This document shows, one piece after another, positions 1 to 9,425 of a stretch of 64,000 nt of DNA; positions within the stretch are counted from its first letter, which is position 1, and each line of letters opens with the position of its first letter. The notes beneath the pieces were generated by a model. The model was not told the DNA's origin and made no database searches. It worked only from the letters and a program-made list of their open reading frames with translations. Made by a program: the position numbers and the translations under genes. The stretch is from an uncultured Bacteroidales bacterium (GTDB lineage: Bacteria > Bacteroidota > Bacteroidia > Bacteroidales > Paludibacteraceae), in assembly GCA_902792535.1 (NCBI GenBank), contig CADAZU010000010.1:1-64000 (forward strand), read 5' to 3'.

Positions 1-1
1 C

Positions 2-706
2 CCGCTTGCACGTAAGTTCTATATGCAGATGTGTTGTTATGAGCATTGGGACACGCGTACGCTTGATAAGAAGATAGAGTCGCAGCTCTATGAACGCACG
101 GCCATCAGCCGCCGTCCGGAAGATGTGATTCGTCAAGCATTAGAAGAAACAGAAGACAAACAAACACTTGTGCCGGATTTGGTTTTCCGTAGTAGTTACT
201 TTTTGGATGCCTTGGGGCTTCCGGATAGTTTTTCGGAAAAGGATCTGGAGAGTGCAATTATTGCTCAGATGCAAGAGTTTCTCAATGAGATGGGTACCGA
301 CTTTGCTTTCCTTGCGCGCCAAAAACGTATTACGATAGATGCTACTGACTATTACATCGACTTGTTGTTCTATCATCGAGGTTTGCGCAGATTAGTGGCT
401 ATAGACTTGAAGTTGGGTAAGTTCAAGCCTGAACACGAAGGACAAATGCGGTTATATTTGCGCTATCTCAATCAAAACGAACGGCGCGAAGGCGAGGAGT
501 CTCCGATAGGTCTGATTCTATGCTCAGAGGGTAATACGGAGCATATTGAGTATTTAATGCTTGATGAAGACAGTCCGGTTAAGGTGGCACAGTATTACAC
601 TCAATTGCCGGATAGAAAAGTTCTGGCAGAGAAACTTCAACGCGCCATAGCAATCGCGCGGGAACATTACACCGAGCAACATCTGCAAGACAAAGAGATA
701 GAATAG
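2..706 (+). CDS. YhcG-type PDDEXK nuclease (DUF1016), 5' end outside the window
   Basis: The frame is open from the first bases, so the start codon lies upstream; about 234 residues are visible. The visible part is the C-terminal nuclease half of the DUF1016/YhcG family. It has the family's helical lead-in, then a PDDEXK-like core in which DYYIDLLFYH is followed by LVAIDLKLG (acidic residue, then D-x-K) and by EHEGQM. The family is widespread in accessory regions and is thought to act on DNA, but its role is not settled. It ends at TAG and is followed by an intrinsic terminator, so it is the last gene of its unit. The family call is firm; the biochemical role is inferred. Confidence 0.85.
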   Translation, partial: PLARKFYMQMCCYEHWDTRTLDKKIESQLYERTAISRRPEDVIRQALEETEDKQTLVPDLVFRSSYFLDALGLPDSFSEKDLESAIIAQMQEFLNEMGTDFAFLARQKRITIDATDYYIDLLFYHRGLRRLVAIDLKLGKFKPEHEGQMRLYLRYLNQNERREGEESPIGLILCSEGNTEHIEYLMLDEDSPVKVAQYYTQLPDRKVLAEKLQRAIAIAREHYTEQHLQDKEIE

Positions 707-727
707 AACCTCTCCATAACACCGTTT

Positions 728-768
728 AAAAGCGATTATTCCGAAAGCGAATTGTCGCTTTTTTATTT
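728..768 (+). terminator. Intrinsic terminator after the YhcG-like gene
   Basis: AAAAGCGA (728-735) pairs with TCGCTTTT (755-762), and the T run continues downstream. The loop is about 19 nt. Confidence 0.75.
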
Positions 769-1154
769 ATGGATTCATGATGTCAAAAAAGGACCAAGTG
801 TGCTAACTGTGACACCGACCGAAGAGCGGGAGATGACCGGCACAAGACCGAGAAACAAAATAAACAAAAATAGTTGCACCCGACACGGATGAGGGAGAAA
901 GGAAGAAATAGATAACCGAAAACGCGTAATCTACAGTTGAGGAGCGCAACTTAGTGGAATAGCTGATAAAACTACTTGTATGCAAGCATCCGGATAGCTT
1001 TCACATCCATTCCACTTATCAGTACTAATAAATACCACTGATAGATTACTTGAAGAAAACGCGCTGCGCGGAAGAAAACAGTTTTTATGCAAAATCGCTA
1101 ACCCGCAATTTTCGGGAAGTATAAAAGAGCGCATAGGGAAGAGTGCAAAAGAAT
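769..1154. other. Gene-free stretch
   Basis: I see no convincing gene on either strand; the minus-strand open frames here are short and overlap the next gene. A weak tandem of GACCG-containing words lies around 815-865 and resembles the 11-bp repeats found elsewhere in the window. No clear TAnnTTTG promoter is visible before the next gene. Confidence 0.5.
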
Positions 1155-1826
1155 ATGGCAGAAGAAAAGAAAAATATAAATAATATGGAAGACAAAGAGA
1201 TGTCATTTGAAGAGCGGCAGTATCAAAGATTGATTGATGCACGGAACTTCCACTATGAGAACTTTAATAAGTGGTCTTTGTATTTCTATGCAATTATAGC
1301 CGCATTGTTTGTGGGATATTATAGCCTTGAAGCAAAAGCTACAGAAATTGATAATGTTATTCTGTGGTGTATTTTGGGTTTAGGTTTCATCGTTAGTATG
1401 AGTTGCCACTTGTCGGGTAAGGGATACTACTACTGGGAGAATAATTGGATCAAACTCATTATGCATTATGAGAAACAGGTATGGCCAATAACAAAAGATT
1501 ATAGCGTATATTCTATATTTGCGAACAAGAAGACACTCAATAACTATTGGAGTCTTAGAAGCGGAGCAAATATTTCTTCTTCAAAATTATCATTGATTGT
1601 TTCATTCTTTATCACATATGCATGGGCGGCGATGATAGCTATGCGGTTTGTAAATGAAAAATGTTGTTGCTGCGTAGCATTATCACTGCTTGTCGCGCTC
1701 GCTGTAACTTGGCTGCTATCGGTGGTCGTGGGGAGGCTTCTGAATAGTGATTTAGAAAACCACGATGATTTAGAGTTGCCGTACAAAGAAGAACGCTTGA
1801 AAAATGAGCGTTCCAATCTTAAATAA
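1155..1826 (+). CDS. RipA-like small integral membrane protein
   Basis: About 223 residues from the ATG at 1155; a GTG at 1143 and ATGs at 1185 and 1200 are alternatives. After a charged N-terminus, the segment with ARNFHYENFNKWSLYFYAI leads into a first membrane helix (about residues 37-58). A second helix follows around LWCILGLGFIVSMSCHL, and two more lie near the C-terminus around residues 145-190. The overall pattern resembles proteins annotated as RipA family octameric membrane proteins. Their function is not well defined, and they often sit in accessory regions. The gene lies 49 bp before the PIN-like gene on the same strand, so the two may be co-transcribed. The membrane topology is seen; the family name is recalled from memory. 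Confidence 0.65.
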   Translation: MAEEKKNINNMEDKEMSFEERQYQRLIDARNFHYENFNKWSLYFYAIIAALFVGYYSLEAKATEIDNVILWCILGLGFIVSMSCHLSGKGYYYWENNWIKLIMHYEKQVWPITKDYSVYSIFANKKTLNNYWSLRSGANISSSKLSLIVSFFITYAWAAMIAMRFVNEKCCCCVALSLLVALAVTWLLSVVVGRLLNSDLENHDDLELPYKEERLKNERSNLK

Positions 1827-1875
1827 TTTTTAACCTTAAACGTGAAGTCCGCACGGGAAATGGACAATAAAAGTT

Positions 1876-2826
1876 ATGTATGTTGTATTTGACACAAATT
1901 TTTATCGAACATTAGTGAGTCGCCGTACTACTCAGGAGGTAAAAGAATTAATGTGCGAAATTCGTGAAGCTGAGGACAAAAAGGGTATTATACCCATGCA
2001 AAGCGCTACCGTTGCACAGGAATTACTCAGTCATCTTCTAGATGCCGGCAATGGGAAGAACTGCACAAATGCCTGCGTAGCTCTTTATTTACATACGGGT
2101 AACAGAAAAGAGTTTAGAATGATTCCTTTGCCAGATGTTCAGATTGCCAAAATGGTATTTGGGATAGATTGGGCGGAGCGCATTAAAACTCAAGAAACTT
2201 GCGGAGTAATTATGTCTGAATTGGCTGCAACAGAAGATATAGCATCTGTTATCGCTAAATACAAAAACGAATTGGGGCAAATTAAACATTACATAGCAGA
2301 TGTTGAAGAATCTTTGGCTAGTGGAGTAGAAAATATTTTTAAAGCCTACGATCCTAATTACAAAATGGGAGATTTACCCTTTGGAGAAAACAAAGAATTA
2401 AGGAAACGGTTCTTAGATTACATTGATTCTTCCGGTTTCGAATGGGATACGATATTAGCTTTGCTTATTAGTATTGCCATGAGACTGCATCAACAGTTTT
2501 ACAAGCTCCCGCAGGTTGAGAATGTTTTAATTAATGCAAGACAAGTTCCCAATTTCTATGCAGCAGCCATGGCGTTCCGTAAGATGTACTTTAAAAAGTT
2601 TAGTAGTAGTGCGTATAACATTCGTAAAGACAACCATGCTAACTACATCTGGGATGAATATATCCTTTCTGGTTTAGGAAATTATATTCAGAAGGAGATA
2701 ATCGGAATAGTAACATCCGACACGGATATGATAGAAACAATGCACAATTATAATCATAAATTAAAAATAGAGACGTTGGAGCAGTATTCTTCGTACCTAG
2801 GCATTAATTTAATTAATGGCGATTAA
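1876..2826 (+). CDS. PIN-domain-like protein, putative ribonuclease
   Basis: 316 residues. The N-terminus VVFDTNFYR matches the first PIN motif (Asp6 and Asn8). A conserved-looking glutamate follows in AQELLSHL (about Glu49), and a late acidic cluster lies in TSDTDMIETM (about residues 280-289). These positions fit the acidic metal site of PIN nucleases. The long middle region is an extension not found in small VapC toxins, and no antitoxin gene is adjacent, so I do not call it a classical VapBC toxin. The neighbours are a membrane protein upstream and a GIY-YIG protein downstream. The gene is followed by a hairpin and spacer that resemble those after the GIY-YIG gene. Confidence 0.6.
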   Translation: MYVVFDTNFYRTLVSRRTTQEVKELMCEIREAEDKKGIIPMQSATVAQELLSHLLDAGNGKNCTNACVALYLHTGNRKEFRMIPLPDVQIAKMVFGIDWAERIKTQETCGVIMSELAATEDIASVIAKYKNELGQIKHYIADVEESLASGVENIFKAYDPNYKMGDLPFGENKELRKRFLDYIDSSGFEWDTILALLISIAMRLHQQFYKLPQVENVLINARQVPNFYAAAMAFRKMYFKKFSSSAYNIRKDNHANYIWDEYILSGLGNYIQKEIIGIVTSDTDMIETMHNYNHKLKIETLEQYSSYLGINLINGD

Positions 2827-2839
2827 ATTCGTTAAGGGT

Positions 2840-2861
2840 ATAGGTCATTGGGTTGGCCTAT
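2840..2861 (+). terminator. Short hairpin after the PIN-like gene
   Basis: ATAGG (2840-2844) pairs with CCTAT (2857-2861) around a TTGGGT-containing loop. No strong T tract follows. The loop sequence and the downstream CACAAA are shared with the hairpin at 3395-3418. Confidence 0.4.
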
Positions 2862-2935
2862 GCTCACAAAACAAAAAATCGCTGCGTACATATGCGTGTG
2901 CTGAATAAATAAGGAATAATATAAAATCAAATAAT

Positions 2936-3376
2936 ATGAAAACAATAGAACTTAATTTTGAAGGTTATAAAATCAGTAGAGAGAATCTACCTGATTACCA
3001 TGGCATATATTTCGTATATAGAGTTTCTGATGTCTATGATAATCCACGAGGAGGATTGTTTGGAACCATACAAGAATTATTATATGTCGGCAAAGCAGAT
3101 AAACAAACAATCTTTGAGCGTCATCAAAAACATGAAAAACAAGCAAAATTTGATAATGCTTTATTAGAAGGAGAGGTATTGTGGTATCTTACGGCAGAAG
3201 TGGCACTTGCAGATATCAACCGAGTCGAAAATGGATTGATATTCAAACGTCAACCACGTTTGAATGATGTGTTAACAGAGTCTTTTAAGTATCCTGATAC
3301 TCACTTTGTACTTCACTTCAAAGAAGACATTGCAGATATGTTTGCAGACTTTAAACTCAAAAAGTATGATAAGTAG
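2936..3376 (+). CDS. GIY-YIG nuclease family protein
   Basis: 146 residues, a single-domain protein. The N-terminal GIYFVYRV and ELLYVGKAD give the GIY and YVG motifs of the family (YVG replaces YIG). IFERHQKH supplies the helix-1 arginine and histidine, and NRVENGLIFKRQPRLN supplies the catalytic glutamate and the late asparagine. Family members cut DNA using a metal ion in repair, restriction, homing or transposition. Nothing here shows a DNA-binding domain, so the target is unknown. The gene stands alone between two similar hairpin-containing spacers. Confidence 0.8.
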   Translation: MKTIELNFEGYKISRENLPDYHGIYFVYRVSDVYDNPRGGLFGTIQELLYVGKADKQTIFERHQKHEKQAKFDNALLEGEVLWYLTAEVALADINRVENGLIFKRQPRLNDVLTESFKYPDTHFVLHFKEDIADMFADFKLKKYDK

Positions 3377-3394
3377 TTGTTGAAATTATACGGT

Positions 3395-3418
3395 CAAGGG
3401 ATATTGGGTTATCCCTTG
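3395..3418 (+). terminator. Perfect 9-bp hairpin after the GIY-YIG gene
   Basis: CAAGGGATA (3395-3403) pairs perfectly with TATCCCTTG (3410-3418) around a TTGGGT loop. A CACACGCGTGTG palindrome and the string GATAAATAAGGA follow. A similar order of elements occurs after the PIN-like gene. Confidence 0.6.
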
Positions 3419-4440
3419 GTCACAAAGGTTCACAAACATACACACGCGTGTGTAGATAAATAAGGAGCATTGGAACAATAATCGTTCCGAAGAATTGAGG
3501 ATAAGAATATAAATATAAAATCGAATATATTATAAAAACACTAAATACATTATGAAAAATAGTGTCTTCAATCAGCACTAATAAAAACGATTGAAGCGAA
3601 ATAATCGTTCCGCATAAATATGTGGATTAGAACAGGACCATCACGGGACCATGTTACGAGAAGAAAGCAAAAGAAGTACAATCAGAACAGTCACAATGCT
3701 ACAGTCCGCACGAACTTACCGTGCCAAAATATAGTGCCGCCAATCAGCACTCAAAAACGATTGAATTGATCCTTGAAATGATGTAAATAAATAACAAAAT
3801 GCAAAGTCACAAAGGCTAATAGCAGCACGGTTGCTGCTACATGTAAGGGGCGGATAAGGGTTAAGTAAGAGTCAAATAAGGGGCAACTCGTGCTCATTTT
3901 GCCCGCATTCACCCCACACGAGACACCTACGAGAGACATACGGGACGATAACTCGCCAAGCCAATTCTTTAATTCCGATGAGAAGTTTAAACTTGTCATA
4001 GTATATTGCTTTTGTTATTTTCTACATCATTGTGCTATAGTGCGTCGCCTTTGCCGAACGCGACAGTATTCCTTGACATGTTGAAAAAGACTGAAAAATT
4101 TCCGAGTCTGCAAGCAAGGAAATAATTTTATCTATGTTTATGAACTTTACAAAGTGTTTTTCAGTCTTATTCAATACGTCAAAGATCGTTACCCAGCGAG
4201 GGGACTCATTTGCAATCACGGGCTCCGCCAAGAGCCTTCGCGTTCGGCGGCAAGGTTGCGATGGTTTATACCACTCCGCTTAATAAACGGGCAACTTCTT
4301 AGCCTAACGGCACGATCTGAAGGTATGGCGCCTCCGCTCTCCCCACCACAACACTTGTAGGTTGTGTCGGGGATCCCGATATAAGAGGAAGTGAAACTGA
4401 TATAATAACATCATTGCGAAATAATAAAAATCTTACAAAT
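3419..4440. repeat. About 1 kb of repeat-rich DNA with no gene
   Basis: No convincing gene is present on either strand. Visible structures are: a 33-bp direct repeat in two imperfect copies (3561-3596 and 3733-3765) sharing CAATCAGCACT and AAAACGATTGA; a GGAAC/GTTCC inverted repeat around 3472; two head-to-tail 11-bp units (3633-3654), the reverse complement of the repeats at 15710-15764; and a 12-bp inverted repeat, AAGACTGAAAAA at 4087-4098 and TTTTTCAGTCTT at 4157-4168. From 4200 to 4400 the DNA is GC-richer and could be structured, but I recognise no RNA family in it. Confidence 0.55.
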
Positions 4441-7400
4441 ATGACAAGTTTTACATTGTTTGTTAGAGAAATGGGTTCGTGCTGTCGCCGTTGGTGGCGG
4501 AGTTGTTTGTCGTTAACGGCTCCGACCGAGCGACGACCGAGAGATGACCGAGAGACAAATAACCACGAGTTGCCTCTTACTTGCCTCCGCAATCTCCGTT
4601 ACGCGGCGGTGGCTCTGTTCATCCTCCTCGGAGTGGGGAATGCGTGGGGACAAGCAGCGACAACTTATACTTTTACATCCACAGCATGGGGAACCACTCA
4701 AAGTGCATGGACATCCGATAAAGCAGGAACTCAAACCGGTGATGCTCGCGGTATTGCCATCCAAGCGGCTGCATCGGGTGCGGGGGCACACACTGCACCT
4801 ATAAGCAATATAACGAAAGTTGCTATAAATTGTTCAAAAAGTTCGAAAGGTGTGGGCTCAATCTCTGTTAAAGTAGGTAATACAAAAGTTATCTCGCGTT
4901 CTTCATTCAACACAACTGACACACAATATGAAAGTTCAGATTTGAATAATCTTACCGGATCTGTTTCGTTTACTGTTACCTGCACAACTAGTACGATTTA
5001 TGTAAAGTCAATAACAATCACTACTACAAGTGGGTCTACATATACCATTACTTATGACTGCGATGGCGCAGATTCCGGTTGTCCTTCTACTGCCAGTGGG
5101 CAAACGGCCTTACCAAATCCATTGCCAGCGTCTCCCATAAAAGCAGGATATGAATTTAACGGATGGTACACCAACTCAACAAAAACTACTGCAGCGGTAG
5201 CAGGCGCAAGTCTTTCAGACGATGTCACTTTATATGCCAAATGGGTTTCTTGCCATGAAACCACAACAGTTTTCTATCCGGATCAGGGTAGTAAGCCTTC
5301 TGTTGGCAGCTATAACTATACTGGTGTACATAATCCAGGAAACAACACTAATATAAATAGTGCTTCAACAAATTCATTGACAGGGCAAACTTTCACTTCG
5401 TGCAATGGTACGCAAATTAGTTTTTCTCATTCAAGTGGATCTTCATATAATACTATTTGGTATGCAAGCAGTACTTACGATATACGTTTATACCAAAATA
5501 ATCCCGTTACTTTTACTGCTCCAACAGGATATATTGTGAAAAGTGTGAGCAAGACTGTTGGAGCAACTACGACATCCTTAACTTCAAATAACAGCACATC
5601 CAGTTATTCATATACTAAATCAGGAAATGGAGGAGAAGCTGTAAAATACTTTACCGTCACTATTGAAGCAACTTGCACTCAACTGGCCTCGATAAACGGG
5701 TCGGTTTCTTGGACCAATGGGACACAAGCAACACTAAGTTGGGATGATGTAGATCACGTAAGCGCACGGGCGGTGACGGTACATGATAATACCTCCAATT
5801 CTGATGTGGATGCTGAGAACATTGGAACTCCTTCAGATCAAGGAACTACGTATCAATGTGTGGTAAGTAATTTGACTGCCGGACATGAATATGATTTTAA
5901 CATTGCACTTACTGCCGCTTCCGGTTACTGCGACAAATCGCAAGAGATTACAGCTACGGCACCGCTCATTACAGCTTCGGGAACAATAGACGGATTAAAT
6001 TATGCAGAAGGTAGTGGACCAAGTACAGCAAAATCATTTACCGTCAGCGGTGTAGGATTGACAGGAGATATAACCGTTACTGCTCCTACAAATTTTGAGG
6101 TAAGTAAATCCAGTGGTTCTGGTTATGGCAGTAGCGTTTCTTTCTCTCCGACTTCGGGGACATTAGCAAGCAGTACTGTTTATGTGCGTTTGGCGGCAGG
6201 CAAGTCAGTCGACACATATAATGGCAACATCACTATCAGCGGTGGCGGAGCGGCTAACAACACAAGTGTCACGGTGCAAGGTGTTGTCAGTCCTGCTTGC
6301 CATGATCCGAACATCACTAGTCAGCCGGCTTCCAGCACTACTTATAACTTAAACGCAACAGCAACTGAATTGAGCGTGACTGCTACCAAAGGCGATGAGG
6401 GAGATCCGGATTTGACTTATCAATGGTATTCGAATACCGCCGACAGCAAGACCACTCCGGCGCCAACGCTAATCGGCGGGGCAACGAGTAGCAGTTATAC
6501 ACCCCCGACAAACGCAACAGGGACAAAGTATTATTTCTGCGAAGTGAGCAGCGGTATTTGCAGCACAACTTCTGACATTGCAGCCGTTACCGTCAATACC
6601 CCGACTCTGACAGTGAGTGAGACAGCAAGGGCTTTCGGAGAACGAGCTATTAACGGCAGTTACACCATGACGTTTACCGTTAGCGGAACGAATCTGGCGA
6701 AAGACGCAGGTATTAGTTTAGCAATTAGCGGAACAAACGCAGGGTTGTTCAGTATAGATAAAAGCAGTCTAAGCGCAACCGCCAATGCCGTTGCTGGCAC
6801 TACTATTACCGTTACTTACTCACCGAATGCTGTTGGTTCGCATAGTGCGACAATTACAATCAGCAGTACCGGTGCAGCAAACCAGACCGTGGCTTTGAGC
6901 GGAAGCGTGAGCAACTATACGCTGACATGGGACTTTACTACAGGAGGTTCCTCCTGCGAAACAGCCGGAACACATTATACTGCCGATGGTTCTGTGACTC
7001 ATGGTGCTGCATTAACATACCCATCAGACATGTCTATGAGCAAAAATGGTTACACCTTTACCGGTTGGGACAGCGATGCCAGCACAATGCCGGGAAATAA
7101 CTTGACAATTACTGCACAATGGGAAGCAAAGCAATATACCGTGACATTGGATAACAAGGGTGCTACTACATCCGGTTCAACAAGTGTTACTGCTACTTTT
7201 GGTCAAGCGATTCCAACCATCATTCCACCAACAAAAACAGGATATCGTTTTGATGGATATTGGACTGCGGCAAGCGGAGGAACGAAATATATCAATGCCG
7301 ATGGAACAAGTGCACACACATACGATAAATGGTCATCTGATCCTGCCACGCATAAACTACATGCACATTGGGTGGCACAATTGACATTCTCTGTAAATGG

Positions 7401-9393
7401 TGAGGTAGATGATGACCTGACGCGCGATGACAACACGGCTATGCCGACGAGTGCAACGGTTCCTACTGCTTGTGGTGACTGCTGGGCATTTATGGGTTGG
7501 AGTACTAATTCCAGCGAGTCCAGCGCACCGGCATATGCTGGCGGAGATACACATGAGTTTGGATCGCCCACAACCTTGTATGCTGTATTTGGCAAAGCGG
7601 AGTATAAGATGATAAGATCTACAAGCGAATTGGTGGCAAATGATTACTATGTAGTTGCTTCCAGTACAGAATGGGCGTTGAGTAATGCAGATCATAGTTA
7701 TTACACAAGTTCTTCTTACTCACATACAGATGCAGCATCCACAGATATTAGTTCCATCTCTAAATACAATGCAAGCGGTTACTATATCTACAATCCGCCT
7801 GCCTCAATCATTTGGAAATTCTCGGGAACTAAAGATGCAGGTCAGCTACAGAATGTCGCGACACCTGCTAAATATGTGAATCTAACTGCGACGAATCTTC
7901 TTGCAACAGCACAAGATTTGAAGTTCTCTGTTTCTGCTGATGGAGAGTCGTGGATTATTCAATATAGCACCACAAATTTCCTTCATGGCTATACGGATAC
8001 GCATGGTAATGGTTTCGAGACTCTTTCATCGAGTTCTTGGGAAGATGATGATTACAGTGCATTCCTCTACCATCAGATGAGTGCCGAATATGCTACAGTA
8101 CCGAGTTGCGAGACGTATGATATTGTTTGGAAAGTAAATGGTACTCCGCTTGTAAGCGGCAGCCAAACAGAGGAGACAAACGCATGCGCAGGAATTGAAG
8201 AGTTGCCTACCGATCCGGATGACGATGAACTGGATTGTGCGACGAAGTTTATGGGCTGGAGTGAGTACACACTAACCGGCACGGGCAAATCCGCTCCGGC
8301 AGACTTGTTTACCGATGTTGCCGATGCGCCGGCTATTGATGCGGACAAGACTTTCCATGCTGTATTTGCAAGTGTGGATACAGATAGTGAGACACCAGCC
8401 GACATTACTACGACATTTACTTCTATCTCATGGGGAGACGAAAATTCATTGTGGACTTCAGATAAGACAGCAACTAACAATGATGATTCGAGAGGTATTC
8501 AGGTCAATAAAAATGAATCAGGCGCAGGTGCCCATACTATAACAAGTTACAACAAAGTTACATCTGTTGTTATTACCTATGGATCAGCGTCTTCCGCTTC
8601 AGGTTCGATAGCGGTTTCTGTGGGAGGGACAGCGATGACATTATCTGAAGGTTCTATCTCTGGCGGTCAAACAGATCAAAAGCTTACCTACACGCCGACC
8701 ACCCCTGCTACCGATTTAACCGGTGCAGTAAGTTTTGTTGCCACCGTTACCAATAAATCCATTTATGTGAAGTCCATAAAAATCAACTATGCAGCTTTCG
8801 GCTACAAAGACTACATGACTTCGTGCTGCGATGAGTTGGTAACGCTGACGACCAATAGTCCGGCGAACGGAACAATCACATTTGCTCCCGCCGGTCCGAT
8901 TGCTACTTGTGAGGCTAATCAAAATGTGACGATGACTATTACTCCCTCACCGGGATACAAGTTGTCCGCATGGAGTGTGGCTACGGGCGATGGCAAAGTA
9001 GCAGCAGCCAATACAACACCTGCTGTAGTGACAGGCGAAGATAACAGCGACGAACAAGAAATAACGCTTACCTTCAGTCAGCACACTACCGGTAACTATG
9101 ATGTATCCGCTACCTTTGAACAGATGCATGACGAATACTTCGATTACATGCACGATAATGCAAAAGTGGGCGGCAACAGAACCGGTGCATACTATGCGCC
9201 AAGCAGAGACAGCAAGACGGCTGCAAGCGGTGAAGACTGCAAGACGAACCACTATAAGTTCAAGGGCTGGGTGGTGCAAGAAGAGATAAACGATGATGGA
9301 ACACTGAAGAGCGGATACACGCTGATAACAGCCGGCTCGTCTATGACTGCATCGAACAAAATTTATTACGCCGTTTGGGCGGAAGAGGAATAA
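4441..9393 (+). CDS. Giant secreted protein with InlB/Flg_new-type repeats
   Basis: About 1650 residues from the ATG at 4441; an in-frame TTG at 4414 and an ATG at 4468 also exist. The segment LRYAAVALFILLGVGNAWG looks like a signal peptide, but about 50 residues of Arg- and Cys-rich sequence precede it, partly encoded by three 11-bp tandem units (4524-4556). The mature part is Ser/Thr/Gly-rich beta repeats. Several GYEFNGWYT...LYAKW-like units match the Listeria-Bacteroides repeat. A domain of about 130 residues occurs twice: just after the signal peptide, and again near residues 1320-1450. No clear sorting tail is visible at the C-terminus, which ends in another GW...YYAVW unit. Probable role: surface adhesion or matrix. 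It appears to be co-transcribed with the next two genes. Confidence 0.75.
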   Translation: MTSFTLFVREMGSCCRRWWRSCLSLTAPTERRPRDDRETNNHELPLTCLRNLRYAAVALFILLGVGNAWGQAATTYTFTSTAWGTTQSAWTSDKAGTQTGDARGIAIQAAASGAGAHTAPISNITKVAINCSKSSKGVGSISVKVGNTKVISRSSFNTTDTQYESSDLNNLTGSVSFTVTCTTSTIYVKSITITTTSGSTYTITYDCDGADSGCPSTASGQTALPNPLPASPIKAGYEFNGWYTNSTKTTAAVAGASLSDDVTLYAKWVSCHETTTVFYPDQGSKPSVGSYNYTGVHNPGNNTNINSASTNSLTGQTFTSCNGTQISFSHSSGSSYNTIWYASSTYDIRLYQNNPVTFTAPTGYIVKSVSKTVGATTTSLTSNNSTSSYSYTKSGNGGEAVKYFTVTIEATCTQLASINGSVSWTNGTQATLSWDDVDHVSARAVTVHDNTSNSDVDAENIGTPSDQGTTYQCVVSNLTAGHEYDFNIALTAASGYCDKSQEITATAPLITASGTIDGLNYAEGSGPSTAKSFTVSGVGLTGDITVTAPTNFEVSKSSGSGYGSSVSFSPTSGTLASSTVYVRLAAGKSVDTYNGNITISGGGAANNTSVTVQGVVSPACHDPNITSQPASSTTYNLNATATELSVTATKGDEGDPDLTYQWYSNTADSKTTPAPTLIGGATSSSYTPPTNATGTKYYFCEVSSGICSTTSDIAAVTVNTPTLTVSETARAFGERAINGSYTMTFTVSGTNLAKDAGISLAISGTNAGLFSIDKSSLSATANAVAGTTITVTYSPNAVGSHSATITISSTGAANQTVALSGSVSNYTLTWDFTTGGSSCETAGTHYTADGSVTHGAALTYPSDMSMSKNGYTFTGWDSDASTMPGNNLTITAQWEAKQYTVTLDNKGATTSGSTSVTATFGQAIPTIIPPTKTGYRFDGYWTAASGGTKYINADGTSAHTYDKWSSDPATHKLHAHWVAQLTFSVNGEVDDDLTRDDNTAMPTSATVPTACGDCWAFMGWSTNSSESSAPAYAGGDTHEFGSPTTLYAVFGKAEYKMIRSTSELVANDYYVVASSTEWALSNADHSYYTSSSYSHTDAASTDISSISKYNASGYYIYNPPASIIWKFSGTKDAGQLQNVATPAKYVNLTATNLLATAQDLKFSVSADGESWIIQYSTTNFLHGYTDTHGNGFETLSSSSWEDDDYSAFLYHQMSAEYATVPSCETYDIVWKVNGTPLVSGSQTEETNACAGIEELPTDPDDDELDCATKFMGWSEYTLTGTGKSAPADLFTDVADAPAIDADKTFHAVFASVDTDSETPADITTTFTSISWGDENSLWTSDKTATNNDDSRGIQVNKNESGAGAHTITSYNKVTSVVITYGSASSASGSIAVSVGGTAMTLSEGSISGGQTDQKLTYTPTTPATDLTGAVSFVATVTNKSIYVKSIKINYAAFGYKDYMTSCCDELVTLTTNSPANGTITFAPAGPIATCEANQNVTMTITPSPGYKLSAWSVATGDGKVAAANTTPAVVTGEDNSDEQEITLTFSQHTTGNYDVSATFEQMHDEYFDYMHDNAKVGGNRTGAYYAPSRDSKTAASGEDCKTNHYKFKGWVVQEEINDDGTLKSGYTLITAGSSMTASNKIYYAVWAEEE
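4524..4556 (+). repeat. Three tandem 11-bp units inside the leader of the giant gene
   Basis: GACCGAGCGAC, GACCGAGAGAT and GACCGAGAGAC lie head to tail. They encode part of the unusual charged stretch before the signal-peptide core. Confidence 0.8.
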
Positions 9394-9425
9394 TAATCGA
9401 ATTGAAAATGGAAAGGAGAAAAATT

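Noticed and set aside
1876..2826. VapC toxin of a VapBC pair
   Set aside because: The protein is more than twice VapC length, and no antitoxin-sized gene overlaps or adjoins it.
2827..3460. Integron attC sites after the PIN-like and GIY-YIG genes
   Set aside because: The hairpins lack the conserved attC core sites, the spacing is irregular, and there is no integron integrase in the window.
4200..4400. tmRNA, SRP RNA or RNase P RNA in the GC-richer noncoding part
   Set aside because: None of the conserved core sequences of these RNAs is present.
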